64,000 nucleotides of DNA from Collybia mongolica (lineage: Eukaryota; Basidiomycota; Agaricomycetes; Agaricales; Clitocybaceae): positions 558,001 through 622,000 of the forward strand of contig JAAXNY010000005.1 in NCBI GenBank assembly GCA_013420905.1, written 5' to 3'. The translations under genes were made by a program, and so were the position numbers. The notes beneath the pieces were generated by a model. It saw only the letters and a program-made list of their open reading frames with translations, did not search any database and was not told the origin of the DNA. Positions 22,232 through 34,501 of the stretch are shown here, in pieces; position 1 is the first letter of the stretch; each line of letters begins with the position of its first letter.

Positions 22232-24496
22232 TCAGGACCTTCCTAGTGTGGAGCCTTGTGCTAGAATTTGGTCATTATCGGTACCGAACATGAACATACT
22301 GATAGCAAGTCACTAACCTCCTGACACAAATCTCCCCTGCGTCTCGTTGTATTGTAGTTGGTATTTCCACGCCGCGGTACCTTCTGGATCGTTGATTCGC
22401 TCCATACCAGTATGTAAGTCTCTTCCAGACGCGGCGACAATGAGGGAGATAGGATTGGTTGGATCGAAGGTCGGTAGCTTTCGGACGGTAAACATTGCAA
22501 TGAGAATGAATACCAGCGAAGTCGCGGTCACTAGCGTCATTGGAATCATGTACGCCCCAACTTTCTTCGAGACTTCCCAGCCCATTACAGCGTATTGGAC
22601 AGTCCCATTGACGGGGCGTGTGCAAGAAGTAAGCTGGGAAGTCCGTGGGACGCTGCCGGCTGAGTACAATAAGCGAATATATGTTAACTGACGAAAACGG
22701 TCAGATTTCATGCCGGTGAAGAAGAATAGGACGTGCGCGCCTGGTAATCAAGCAAGCCTTGGATCATAGCCTCGTAAAGCCGTAGATATGTGTCGCTTCG
22801 AACAAACGGTTCCAATCCACGTGTCTTCACCCCGAATGTGATGACGGATTCTGCTACGAAGTTGGCTTCATACTGTTGGGCCCCCCAAATAACATGTCCC
22901 AGGGAATTAATCGCGCCTCGCATAAGTGCAGGAGATATTGTCGATACGGATGATCCTGAAGCACAGTCGACAGTGAAAAGGTTGGTTCCGTTTTGGTATT
23001 TCACGGGGAATACAGCTGACTGCGCCGACGAAACGCTGCAGGTCATGTTTCCAGTCATGTTCGTATATGCCCCATCTCCGTGGAAATATAAATCATAAGA
23101 TTCAGAGCCGTCGGGCAATGATGAAAGACATGCCCAGTATCCCAAAGAGTTGTTGGTGTTCCCGTCAATAAATACAGGGTAGACCGGGTTGATCAAAACC
23201 CCCTTTCCAGGGGGGCAAGAACCATTGAATAACGAGACCAAGGGAGTGAGTGGGGTAGGCGTAAGTGTGACGGGGCTTCTTGTATCATAGCGACAGCTGA
23301 CATTGCTCTTTAGGCCTTGAAGGTGAAGCGTGTAGTTGTATGAGTTGGGAATGATTGACGCGGCAGGTGGCCACTGCAATGCTAGATTATCGAACGCGGA
23401 AAGTCCATTCGGACCAATTGGCATCACACCTTTCATCGGCCCCAAGAAGTGTGCCCCATTGAGTTGAGTAAAAGTGATACTTTCCGTATCGTTTGAGGAC
23501 AGCGATAGGATCTGTAAGTGAAAGCATCAGAACGAGTCTTAAAGACTTTAGCGAGTTCGACAAACATTATTGCGACCAGACTCCAAGGCGTCAACCATTT
23601 GATTCTCCCCAAAACAGGTGGTGAATTTGAACCCATTGTGCGTCTTTGATATAAAAGGGTTCAGCCCCAGAGGTAATACACTGGATGTAAGAACTCACCG
23701 ACCAGTCACAAGCTGAAAGAAGAACTGAATTGTTGTTGAACCAATCGACACAATCAGGACTACTGGAAGAGAAGTCGATCTCATTATCTGAGAGGTTGGC
23801 GTCGCGAGAAAGCATTTGCGGATGCAGGAGGGCTGTGAAGCCGGGTGTGACCAAAACAAAAGTGCCGATGTACAAGACCACCGTTAAAACTAGGCTCAAC
23901 CTCGTCGCGGATTTGAAGACAGAGGGTAGCGCACCCAAAGACCAGACGAACGTTCGGTTTTTGAGCGCTGAAAAGAACGAAAGACGAAAAACATCCGTCT
24001 CCTCGAAGACTACCCACTTCTGAGCCAACCTTGTGACTGACACCTGGAACAGGTATCCGATAAGAAAAGAAATAGCGCTAGCAATGGCGGTCACGAAGTA
24101 ATCAACATCCTGTGGATGTTTCCGCACAATGTTAGTCAGCGTCTGATTCATCACAATGCCGTTCTGCTGCTTTACGACACCGTAAAAAACCCATGGCCAA
24201 ACAATCATTACGATGATGGCGAAAACAAACTTGAGAGAAGGTGAGTAGTGCGCGCGCCAAGAGGGCATAAGATCTATCGCAGTTTGTTGCGATGGAAGTG
24301 GGTGCTTTTTTGCATCTGCGTTGGGCGAATGCTGCGGGAGCTTCTCGCTAGAGGCAGGAAACGCCTCCGGGTCTGAAGGAGGCTGCGACGCTTGATTCGG
24401 AGTGAATGGGAGAGCCGTAACGGTATCCTGACCAAGTGAATCTGTGGTGGTCATACCGGATTGGGGCCGTGCAAGAGAAGCCTGGGCGAGCGACAT
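22232..24496 (-). CDS. Agaric multi-pass membrane protein, unknown function
   Basis: Five exons on the minus strand: 23699-24496, 23566-23643, 22741-23511, 22318-22687 and 22232-22260, in phase throughout, 681 aa. A disordered N-terminus is followed by helices near FVFAIIVMIVWPWVFYG, YFVTAIASAISFLIGYLFQV and LVLTVVLYIGTFVLV. A large extracellular domain holds many N-glycosylation sequons, paired cysteines (CDW, TCFGENQMVDALESGRNN, SCPPGKG) and a conserved EPFVRSDTYLRLYEAMIQGL. A last helix, IPMTLVTATSLVFILIAMFT, precedes a short tail. This architecture is widespread in Agaricomycetes and has no assigned role. The third intron begins with GC (22740 on the minus strand), so it is either a GC-AG intron or a damaged donor. 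Confidence 0.78.
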
Positions 24497-25442
24497 AGTA
24501 GGGGATTCGTCTGGGGAAAAAACGATGAGGATTCGACGGAAGGTATTTACATTGTGATAAAAATGCGAAAATCCGCCATTTTGTTTAAGTCAACTGTCCT
24601 CGTTCCTTCCATGCGTTTTCCAGATGCGTCGAGGTCGTTCTATTTATGACAGAGGCGATGAAGGGGTTGGCAGTTGGGCGCCTAGGTAGTGACAATAGTT
24701 GGGTCAGGAGCTTGGCCACGAATTTTTCAGGGTTGCAATGCGGAGCTCTGATCTGCATGCTTCTAAGCCCATCGACATGCGGCATATGTATGTTAATCGC
24801 ATTTACCCTTCAGATCCTGAGTTAAGATAGAGTCTGATAGAGTCTGACAGCGCCGTTCAAACTAGTTCTTCGGACCCCGAATGGGTGAAAGTTGTTGCAG
24901 TGGCCCCTCCCGCAGTGCAACATATCCTGTAAGGGATTCGTCAGTCCCACCCAGGTCTGATACGCACATGTAATTTCACAGTAGGGCTTGGTCAAGAACT
25001 CGCCTCAACTCGCGTTTTTGAGATTGGCAACTTGCGAGTTTTTCTCGGCTGCAAATGATCCCGGAGGTTTCCGACCCGCGATCAGGTTGTCAATAGGAGA
25101 AACAATTAATTAAACTTTGATTGTGGTTTTGAGCTTGAGCGCGTCAAGTCGAACAAGTTTAACGCGCGTAAAGAGCGAGATGAAGTCAAAATTGGTATCA
25201 TTTTCTGTTGTGCGTGTGGTCCTTTTGGTTTTGCTGTAAACCCGCGGCCTCGCTTCATCCTCATTGTTCATCTTCGGCAAAATCGACCGTTCTAATTGGC
25301 AGCTCGAATGGACCGATTAAATTAGGCGCTGGAGTCAAACATAGGCTAGGACAACGTCTTTCGGTGGATATTGGATTCATTTCACATACTATAAAAGCTG
25401 CAATAACGCAGGGATATGCCACCCAGTGTCCAGTGCCCGTCA
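24497..25442. other. Intergenic between divergent genes
   Basis: The region must hold the promoters of the minus-strand membrane protein gene and the plus-strand GH5-like gene. No coding signal or repeat was recognised. Confidence 0.45.
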
Positions 25443-27468
25443 TGGTTAAAGCACCTCTGCTTTTCTACCTCTCGCTGTGCTTTCGCTTTATCCTAGTTGT
25501 CGGGAACTTCGTCAGTGTCGAGAATGGCATATTCTCCCTGAACGATAGGTGAGACTCCGTGTATACGAGCATTGCGGCGACTTATCATCTCTCCAGCCCC
25601 TTTTACTTCTACGGGACAAACATATTCTGGCTTAGCACACTTCAGGACGACGAGCTGGAAACTGCATTCGCCGGAGTCTCGGCGTCAGGTGTTAAGGTCG
25701 TGCGCACTTGGGCTTTTGATGACGTCACGAAACAACCATCTTCCGGAAATTACTTCCAAGTGAGTCTTCCACCAATATCCGAAGACATCTTTCATATATG
25801 GTTGTAGGTTCTACATGATGGAATGTCCATAATTAACACGGGTGCCAATGGGCTGCAAAGGTTGGACAAGATAGTCGCCACCGCCGAGAGGTTCGGCATC
25901 AAGTTGCTGCTTACCCTTACGAACAACTGGAACCCAGAGCGCACCAATCCCGACGGTGGTGACACCGCCGATGACTTGCCACGAGGTTATCTTTCTAACG
26001 ACTATGGTAAGTCCACGGCTTGTAGTAAAACGTCGGCCCTCGACAATTGTCTATTCTCCAGGTGGAATGGATGTTTACGTCCGTGAATATGGGAAAACCA
26101 AGAATCACGACGAATTTTATACAAACCCCAAGATCATCAGTGCATTCAAGAGTTACATTTCCGCTGTTGTAACTCGCTATGCGGACAATTCGACGGTTTT
26201 CGGCTGGGAGATTGCCAACGATCCGCGCTGTGGCTCTACCCTCCAAGCATCTTCGACGTGTACCACAACTACAATAACAAAATGGGTGGCGTATATTGGT
26301 TTGTTCTGGTACCATACTTTACGTAGAAGAGTCTGAATTAATCTACCAGCAAAATACATCAAGAGTTTGGATAAACAGCACTTGGTCACGGCGGGGTACG
26401 CCCTTTCCTCTCTTAGGTTCTCAATTTGACATTCCGTTCTACACAGTGACAACGGTTTCTACTGTACTGCTTCAAGTTGCCCTAAAGAATTCGCGAAGAA
26501 GGAGGGCACAAAGAGCCCCCTCATTGGCATCGCAATCGACGGGTCATCTGGTGTGGATACCGAGGACATCATGAGCGTTCCATCCATCGACTTCGGTTCT
26601 TTGTACGTCCGGTCACTCATTCTCTTGCTGATAGATGCACGATGCTGACGCCCTTTTGCTAGCCAACTATTCCCGGACCAAATCGCCTACTTCCCTGATC
26701 AAACTGCCAACACCACCATCAACGCCATCGCGGGTGGTAACAAATGGGTAGCAATGCATTCCAATTCGGCTACTTTGTATGTATTAATGCTATTATGTGT
26801 CGTCTTACTCATGATTATTTCTCAGGATTGGCAAACCGAGTGTAATGACTGCCTTCGCGCTCGTGTCACAAGACAACTGGGATTTCTACGTGCCCTTCGA
26901 TCAGTCGTCCCTCACTCCGGGAGGCCCGCCAGGGAGTAAGAGTATTTCATTGAATAGAAGGAGTTAATAACGATCATCTTCATTGAATTAGCTGGTGGCG
27001 TTACAGCGACCCAACACGATTATACATTAAACGCATGGGCCATCTGTATGATTATCCATTCTGTAGTCAGTGCGCGGTACTTATCGTAATCCTCTTTTAG
27101 CTTCGTTGTCTGGAAACGTGGGTGGAGCGATGGAACTCCAGGTGAGTAAACCTTTTACAAAGTCTTACGCACAAAGTCTTGACCCTTATGCTTGGGACAG
27201 TGGCTCACGGGTGGTCTGTCGACGAACATGACTAATGAGAGGAGGGCCCCGGGCGACGTAAGGTATGTACTTTGTGTGTCACGTTCGTGAATCTCCACCC
27301 AATTGGACTGGAAACAGATACAACACTCCCAACTCGCTGAGTGTTAGTTTGTTCGGTATCAAGACTGATGAACCCGCTCCTCCTTCTCCTGCTGCTCCTG
27401 CTGCTCCTCCTTCTGCAACCCCTTCTGCAACTCCCCCTGCTACGCCTCCCGCTGCCCCTCCTTCATGA
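25443..27468 (+). CDS. GH5-like secreted protein, catalytic residues missing
   Basis: Twelve exons (25443-25548, 25597-25759, 25808-26006, 26062-26299, 26350-26395, 26447-26602, 26663-26776, 26826-26935, 26992-27045, 27101-27141, 27201-27262, 27318-27468) join in phase to 479 aa. A signal peptide ([16 protein letters not shown]) is followed by a GH5 mannanase-type barrel: [76 protein letters not shown] and [12 protein letters not shown]. Active GH5 enzymes have NEP with the acid/base Glu after strand 4 and a nucleophile Glu after strand 7; here these positions read NDP and MTAF. The C-terminus is an Ala/Pro/Ser tail. A carbohydrate-binding or modified-activity role is possible; classical retaining hydrolysis is not expected. 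Confidence 0.85.
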
Positions 27469-28005
27469 TCTTCGTAAAACTTCATTGATTTCCGATATCT
27501 ATTTTCGCTGGACTATTTCTTCAGGGAGGTGATAGTACAGGTGACTATTGCCCGTTGCTTCTAGTAGTATTGTTTGTGAATAGACAGTCTCAGCCTTTAT
27601 ATATTGATGTCCTTCATAATTTTGGTATGAGTTAACGTCCGGGGTCCGACTTTTAGCGGAAACTTCTGTTCTTGACATTAAAACCACGATCAGGTCCTCT
27701 GTGTTGTCTGTCCCCTTAACAATTTCGTCCCTGCATATCGGTCTGCACCCTCTTTACATACGTTCCGACCTTGGCATCTTCGATAATCGAATCCGCATTG
27801 GAGAGAATGTGCAGTTGAGATTGGTACTTACATAAAGTCAAGCTGGGGATTGCTAGCTGCTGATGCCTCCAAGTCGGACCCGGAGGTTCGAAGCCGAGCA
27901 CACGGCAGGCTCCTGCCGCGGCTCCGGCGGCGGGTTCCGGGCCTGAGCTGACTCTTCCACTCTCAATGTACAATCACTCAAGTTGAACCCTTACAACTCA
28001 TCATC
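27469..28005. other. Intergenic, nothing recognised
   Basis: Contains a GC-rich patch at 27880-27950 upstream of the alkyltransferase gene. A GGTTCGAA string at 27884 was considered as a tRNA B box, but no cloverleaf could be folded. Confidence 0.4.
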
Positions 28006-28663
28006 ATGCCTGCTATCAGACTCGACGGGACTCGCTTCTCGTACAATCCTACCACAAAGCAAGCGGGAGTTACATGCCCGTCAAACATTCTCGATAAAAC
28101 GAATACGCCAATCCGCAGTGCGGTGTCCACACAGGATCCAATTTCGTCGAATGACATATACTTTCCAATCAATGCTTCTGAACGGAAAGTGTTTCGAACG
28201 AAGTCGGGGAAGGTCTGGTCCCACATATCATCTATCAATGCCCAAGTGTACTAATACCTGTCAAAGGGACTCACATCTCATCAGTGGGATGTCTATGACT
28301 TTACGCTCTCCATTCCCCACGGAAAGGTAACGACATACAAAGATATCTCCGCCGCTATTGGCGGTTCTCCTCGCTCTGGTGAGCATTGTTACTCCCAAGT
28401 TCTTTAAAGAGTGGCGGGGTTGACTCTCAATTTGCAAAGTGGGGAACGCATTGAGGACAAATCCATTTGCACCCTATGTCCCCTGCCACCGCGTCATCGC
28501 CTCCAACTTTTTTGTTGGTGGTTTCTTCGGCGAGTGGGGCAAAGATCATAAAACTGGGACGCGTTGTAACCAAAAACTCGAGATACTACTGAGTGAGGGT
28601 GTAAGCTTCGACACAAAAGGCCGCCTCGTCGACCCAAACGCCTTTGTATGGAGGGGACAATAG
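28006..28663 (+). CDS. Methylated-DNA-protein cysteine methyltransferase (MGMT/Ogt type)
   Basis: Three exons, 28006-28212, 28285-28378 and 28440-28663, give 174 aa. The active-site block is PYVPCHRVIASN, with the alkyl-accepting Cys and the following His-Arg. It is preceded by the DNA-binding helix-turn-helix features IPHGKVTTYKDIS and GSPRSVGNALRTNPF (arginine finger region), and followed by GGFFGEW and the C-terminal KLEILLSEGV. It repairs O6-alkylguanine by irreversible transfer to the cysteine, in the nucleus. The N-terminal domain is short, which is common for this class. Introns are 61-72 nt. No lesion was seen. Confidence 0.9.
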
Positions 28664-29135
28664 CCGCCCTGTCATCTCATCGCTTTCCTTTGACTACTTG
28701 TATTATCAATCCCTCATTTTTTTGCCTCAATCACGGTATTCGTGTCTAGCGGTTTCGGGCAAGGGAGAAGTGGTTATGCAACAACCATCGGACTTCCTCG
28801 CTCCTATAGCTAGCACTGCCCATTTGTTGCACTAATTATTGGGTATCCGCGGGTGTAATAATGACACGCCACGGACCCTTCAAGCACCCCGAGGGCCCGT
28901 TATGGAGTCACGACAAGTCACATCATGCACAAACCGATAATCACCTGACCTAGGCTGTTACGCCGTGACTCGGCTGTTCTCCCGTTTTAACCACATTTCC
29001 TGGGATATCCCAGTTTGTCGAGCAGCCCCGAATGACCCCGAGGATCCTCGTATTACGTGCTATAAGGGCTGAGATGACTTGATGGATTGTCCTGCATCCA
29101 AACCACCATCTAAACGCCGAGAAACGCAGACAACA
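28664..29135. other. Intergenic, nothing recognised
   Basis: 3' flank of the alkyltransferase gene and 5' flank of the following membrane-protein gene. An in-frame ATG at 29079 could extend the downstream gene by 19 codons. Confidence 0.4.
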
Positions 29136-31556
29136 ATGAGTAGAATGGGCGACATACCACACGTCACAGTCGTGCTTTCTCCCGATGTAGATCAACAAGC
29201 CATTCCATTTCCGAGTACGAGACAGGACGAGCAAGCTCAATCCGGGTCGGGTTTTACGAGAGAGCAAGAGGGAGCGCAAGACGAAGGTATTTGCTCGCCA
29301 TCTCACTCATTTGTAGAAGGCTCACTTGAGAGAAGATCATCCTATGAACGCGTCCACAAGTACCAGCCCGGGTAAGCATTACTTCATATATGCGCATGTA
29401 ACAAACTGACCTGCAATTTTCAGATTCTCAGGCTACCTCGTCGTCGAAGCAGACCTCCTCTGATAAGCTTTCTGCACTTCCGATGTCCGCAACAAGCTCT
29501 CCAAACCCGAACAAGCATCTTCGTTCTCCAACTATAACGACAAATAGTAAGATACGCGGTTTTCGCCGCAGTCTAGATGCATCAGCATCCCTCCCGTCGT
29601 TTGCAACTGCCGATCTTGAAACATCGCCCCTGAGCAACGTGTGGAATACCGTCCACAACCTCCATTCGCACCTCACCTCCAGCGCAACTTTTCCTCGGAT
29701 TGGCGACGAGACGCCGCCAAAACGAGTATCATTCGAAAGTGAACCTGGGTCGGTGCCCACCACTACCCGACAACGTAAATGCGCGTTATATTTGTGCTGA
29801 AACACTCGTTACTTACCAGATCGTCTTAGAAATACCACGCAAGAACCGAGGAAGCGACCCCATTATCCCGTCTCCTGCCCTGCGATCATCCGCATACGCC
29901 AGCCACCGTGAGTCGCAGAAGGAAACAGATTCAGCGAACGTTGGTTCCCGATCTCCGTCTAATTCCCGTTCGCGCGCCGCGTCCCCTCTTCGCATGTTCC
30001 AGCAATGGTCCGCGGGTCTCCATCGTAGCCACCGTACGGCGGAGGAGCCATTCGTGCCCATTGATCCATTCACACTTAAGACCCAATTCCGCTTTCCCCG
30101 CCTTTCGTCCCTCGTCGAGCACACACACCATGATCTGGAACATGGAAATACATGTAACGCTTGCGCGGCGATGTCATCCGCTAAACCCTTTGTACAACAT
30201 GCGCGCATATTCCTTTCCGATACGCTACCGCGCCAGATGTACCTGAACCTCCTGCTCCGTCTTCCCGCCATGTACTTTTCGCGCGTCGCGAGGATCTTTG
30301 AAGATGCGGAGGTCAGCCGGCCTGATATACAGCGGATGATAGACGCCAACGGCGGCAAGAACGCATTCATGTCTTCCTCGACGTCCGAGCCTGTTAACAT
30401 TGGAACTCTCGACTCAAACGACGTGCGGAATACGCCTGAACATCCCCCTGGGACACTGTCTCCGACCATGGCCGCCGGGATTGGCCTCACAGCACATATC
30501 GGTGCTGCTGCTGTTGCCTCTGCTGCCCACGTACCTTTACCATTCCCTGACGAATGGACCCCGGCCTTAGTCTCTCCCGCCCTAATCCGTTTCAAGCAGT
30601 CGTGGGAGGCTTTCATAGACTCTCTTCTGCGTGAGTGGAAGACCTTGAATGTAGTTTCCGCGCTACTTCTTTCGTGAGTGTTGTCCCCTGTATAGCCGAC
30701 GTACCCATTCCTAACAGCCTGAGGTTAGTGCTATATTAACTATGTTCCAAATACCCAGCGCTGAAGGAGATCCGGTGACGAGGAACGCTGCTTTACTATC
30801 GCTGGTCTGTGCTTTGATGAGTCTGTCGTATGGATGCGTGTATATTGTGCGGTTCGGGACCATGCGGAGTATGTATCGCGCCTCGAAGTGGGCGGAGGTG
30901 TGTTTGATTTCGCGACGATCTCTTTCCCACTCTGATTCTCATTTGGTGACATGCAGGAAGCACGGAAAACAAATACACTGATTTGGTGGAACGTGTGGGT
31001 GTTTCTAGCGATGCCTTCTGTCTGGCTGGCTTGGTCAATGGTGCTCTTCATCGTGTCGATCCTCTCGTTCCTCTGGCGCACGGGCTCCGAGCTCGACGCG
31101 GAAGAACCTCTACGCCTAAGCGAGCGCGCGTCACTCGGCCCACGGATCGCGGTAACAACCGTGTTCGCTTTGGGCATGGTATACTTCGCCATGATCGTCA
31201 AAACCCTGCGGAGCTACGGAACCCACATCGGGGGGATGGGTAGCCGTACGAGCAGAGCCGCCGCCGAGCAGCGGGCGAACAATGTGAGAGAACGGGAGAT
31301 TGAGGCGGCCATGAGCCGGAGGGGGAGGGAGCGGGAACGAACGGTGTCGAGTTCCAGGAGGAGGGAGGAAGCGCCGGAATGGGGCAGGAGGAGTGCGAGG
31401 GACGGGGACTTGGTTCGAGATAAGAGCCCTAGAAAGGGGAGGGGGGAGCCGAGGTCGACGATGGGCCTTGGGCTTGTGGGCTTGAGTCCGAGAAGCCTTG
31501 ATTCGGGGATTGGGCTGGAAATTGAGGATGCGGAGAAGCAGGAGCCGTTACGATAA
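29136..31556 (+). CDS. Agaric membrane protein with disordered N-terminus, unknown function
   Basis: Six exons (29136-29286, 29333-29371, 29424-29774, 29830-30673, 30729-30897, 30957-31556) join in phase to 717 aa. The first ~300 residues are Ser/Pro/Arg-rich and probably disordered. A conserved folded part follows (FRFPRLSSLVEHTHHDLEHG, PRQMYLNLLLRLPAMYFSRV, WTPALVSPALIRFKQSWEAF). Helices lie near VVSALLLSAILTMFQI, AALLSLVCALMSLSYGCVYI, NTLIWWNVWVFLAMPSVWLA and TTVFALGMVYFAMIV. The tail is Arg-rich. Related proteins are frequent in Agaricomycetes and lack an assigned function. The start at 29136 is chosen for context; 29079 is an alternative. Confidence 0.75.
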
Positions 31557-31818
31557 TAATAATGATACTTAGAGTATAGATGAATCCATGAATTAATGAA
31601 CTGTTCTGAGCTAGGGAGTTAGTTCCCAATTCCTCACGTTAGCGACGCTGTTTGCAATATTCCTTTGTCCTTCGAGAGCGTCAACCTAGTAGATCGATTA
31701 CTGAATTTTACAAACGCGGACCTGCCGTGATCTGACAATATGTCGATTATAGAACTTTTGCATGTTATTAACTGCAACTTCATCAGGTTGTAGTTCATGA
31801 TGATCGTGGCCGCCAGCC
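31557..31818. other. Intergenic 3' flank
   Basis: Follows the stop of the membrane-protein gene. AT-rich, with nothing recognised. Confidence 0.4.
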
Positions 31819-32715
31819 ATGCACGTTGACTCGGAGGCGCAGCCACGCGCTGGGGTGGGTCCCCGCCTAAAATTGCCTGGCCGAACGAGGCCATCCTCAG
31901 AATATTCCGCACTTGCTAGTTCCGCATCGGCTATATTGTCCGGCAGTCTAAGAAGACATCGTTGCCTCACTCTGATTATGCAGACTGTCCTTTGTGGTAC
32001 TTGGAGGACGGAAATGCTGGGTGGTATTCTAGAGAGAGCCGGGGGATGGACGTTGCTCGTGAGCCATCATTTTAGACTACCAGTACCCAACACATATAGA
32101 TATAACTTACTACACATCAAACACAGGATTTAACTTCCTTTAAAAAACTACCTACCATCGCTACCCAACAGGACCACTTCTCTTCTGCAACTTCCAACCT
32201 TGGCAAACGCACAGCGGGGTCGGATCAACTTTGCTGTATTAGGAATTGACGAAACGCAACCACTCGTTCGGTGAAGAGGTTGCAAGCGACCCTCGCACTG
32301 GCCGACGCTCAGACTGGATGTATCTGCAGGTTCTAACGAAGGGAAGAGAAGTCTATAAGATGAAGAAATGGAGGGTCTTTCTACCAGCAAATCCTACATG
32401 CCACGCAGGTCCCTTAACGTCACTACCACATCGACCTCGATTATATCATAAGAGGGTGTCTATCTTTCGCCATTACGTCGTTTATCAATCACCACCGTTT
32501 GTAACTTCCTCAGCCTCGGTCCCACCAAACGAAACCCCGGCTGGCCCATGTCCGTGGATACCGTACCGTCTCTAGGGACCAGCTCGAGCTCGAAGAGGAA
32601 GGGAGGCGAAGGCGGAAGAACGCGGGTTCTACACGCCTGATACTGGCCCCGCTAGTGAACCAAGTATGTGGCAAAATCAAAAGTTAGCTGGGTTTAATTG
32701 ATCATTTTGCATTTA

Positions 32716-34323
32716 CAGTGGCTCAAAAAACTGCCCCAATGTTTGTACATTTTTGAAAGATCAATATGGTATGAAGTGCTGACATAAGCAGGGGATCTGG
32801 GGTAATTATGTAAGATACTATGACATCGTGGCTTTCCAATGGACCCTGGATCATGTGATTTGGATCAAAACCCATTAAGCTATAGGCCAAACAAAATGAT
32901 TACTCATTGGGGCAGTTTTTTGACCCTCTATTAATTTTCTATCTAATACTTTGTATGACCACCTTTTGCCTTTATAACTGCTTGTATCTGCCTGGGCATA
33001 CTTTCTATCAGGTTTTGGCATACCTCTGGTGGAATTTCACCCCACTCTTCAGCCAATCTATCCCACAACTCATGTACTCCTTTGGGTGGTGTCGGATATT
33101 CTTTAAGACGGCGCTTGAGATGTTCCCAAAGGTGTTCTATTGGATTCATGTCAGGGGATTGGGCAGGCCAGCCAAGGACTTGAATGTTGTTGTCTTCAAA
33201 CCACTGTGTGGCCAGTCCAGATGTGTGTTTGGGGTCGTTATCTTGCTGAAAGTAGCGCTCGCCATCCACCATTTCCAACTTCTCAAAACTTTCCTGAACT
33301 CCACTCTCCAAAATTTCACAGTATTGAACCTTGTCCATGTTCCCCTGCACCTCTATGAGCTTTCCCACTCCATTCCACCCCATACAACCCCATACCATGA
33401 GGTTTCCTCCTCCTCCATGTTTGACAGTAGGTGATGTTGTTCTATCAGATGGTGGTTCTCCCCTTTGTTTCCAGACATAAACCTTTCCATCTGACCCAAT
33501 CCTATTGATTTTGGTCTCATCTGTCCATAGAACCCTTTTCCAGTCCTCCACAGTCCAGCTTTCATGATATTTTGCAAACTGGAGATGCCGGATGCGATGG
33601 GCTCGTTTGAGAAGAGGAGCTTTCCTCTTTGTAGCAGCATAAAATTGATTTTCCTTGAGTGCATTTCTGACTGTCTGGGGTGTGACAGGATTGGGGATGA
33701 TGCCATTGATGAATTGGGTAGCCTGAACTGCATTATCAAGCTTCCCTGACTTGATTTGATGAATAATTGACTGTTTGTCACGAACAGACAGCTTGGAGGG
33801 GCGGCCACCAAGGTTGTTTTCTTTGTTTCCATCCACATCTTTGCTGATCCTACTGATGGTACCCTTCCCTAGACCAGTTTTCTCCTTGATTTGACGCTGA
33901 GAATAGCCCTCATTGAGGAGAGAAACAACAGTATTGTGCTGAGCAGTAGAAATGGCTTTCATGATGGTGGTAAGAGGTCAAGAAGATGATTGAACCAATT
34001 CCAACATGTCAAATTGATACAAATAAAGTCACATGACATTGTTTATTCTTCCCACAGTCCATAATGTTCTTGCATTGGATCATAAATGCCAGAATAATGG
34101 AAAATAAGATAAGGGTCAAAAAACTGCCCCAATAAGTAACCATTTTGTTTGGCTTATAGCTTAATGGATATTGATCCAAATCACATGATCCAGGGTCCAT
34201 TGGAAAGCCACGATGTCATAGTATCTTACATAATTACCCCAGGTCCCCTGCTTATGTCAGCACTTCATACCATATTGATCTTTCAAAAATGTACAAACAT
34301 TGGGGCAGTTTTTTGAGCCACTG
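32716..34323 (-). mobile_element. Complete Tc1/mariner transposon (1608 bp)
   Basis: Ends CAGTGGCTCAAAAAACTGCC at both termini, with inverted repeats of about 210 bp and TA on each side (32714-32715 and 34324-34325). Within each arm the string CAAAAAACTGCCCCA occurs twice, at the tip and in inverted orientation near the inner end, a likely pair of transposase sites. It carries one intact transposase gene. It lies in the intron or acceptor region of host gene D'. Confidence 0.95.
32943..33962 (-). CDS. Tc1-type transposase, DD34E
   Basis: An uninterrupted frame of 339 codons. An N-terminal paired helix-turn-helix region (GYSQRQIKEKTGLGKGTISR, then GGRPSKLSVRDKQ) precedes the catalytic domain. 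Catalytic residues are D in VLWTDETKI, D in FQQDNDPKH and E in NPIEHLWEHLK, with 34 residues between the second Asp and the Glu. The length is normal for Tc1. No lesion was found, so cut-and-paste activity is plausible. Confidence 0.95.
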   Translation of the reverse strand: MKAISTAQHNTVVSLLNEGYSQRQIKEKTGLGKGTISRISKDVDGNKENNLGGRPSKLSVRDKQSIIHQIKSGKLDNAVQATQFINGIIPNPVTPQTVRNALKENQFYAATKRKAPLLKRAHRIRHLQFAKYHESWTVEDWKRVLWTDETKINRIGSDGKVYVWKQRGEPPSDRTTSPTVKHGGGGNLMVWGCMGWNGVGKLIEVQGNMDKVQYCEILESGVQESFEKLEMVDGERYFQQDNDPKHTSGLATQWFEDNNIQVLGWPAQSPDMNPIEHLWEHLKRRLKEYPTPPKGVHELWDRLAEEWGEIPPEVCQNLIESMPRQIQAVIKAKGGHTKY

Positions 34324-34452
34324 TACGCTGGTCTATTTCTCGGGATCTGGGTGAAGTTCATGACAACAATCCCCCTACAAGTATGCTCCACGGCACTCCG
34401 GGAACTTTGTTCAAGCATGAAACACAGGAAAGTGGGGACAAACTTGAATGTT

Positions 34453-34459
34453 GTTCTCC
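34453..34459. repeat. Target-site duplication of the fold-back element, left (GTTCTCC)
   Basis: GTTCTCC precedes the element and recurs at 44320-44326. Deleting one copy together with the element restores the reading frame of the host exon (ECCSP followed by GVCGSLQDV). Confidence 0.75.
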
Positions 34460-34501
34460 CACATAGGTAAGCTACAGTGTAGCGTACCATATGGTCTAGC
34501 G

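Noticed and set aside
27878..27960. Possible tRNA gene (GGTTCGAAGCC)
   Set aside because: Acceptor and D arms cannot be paired; the stretch is only GC-rich.
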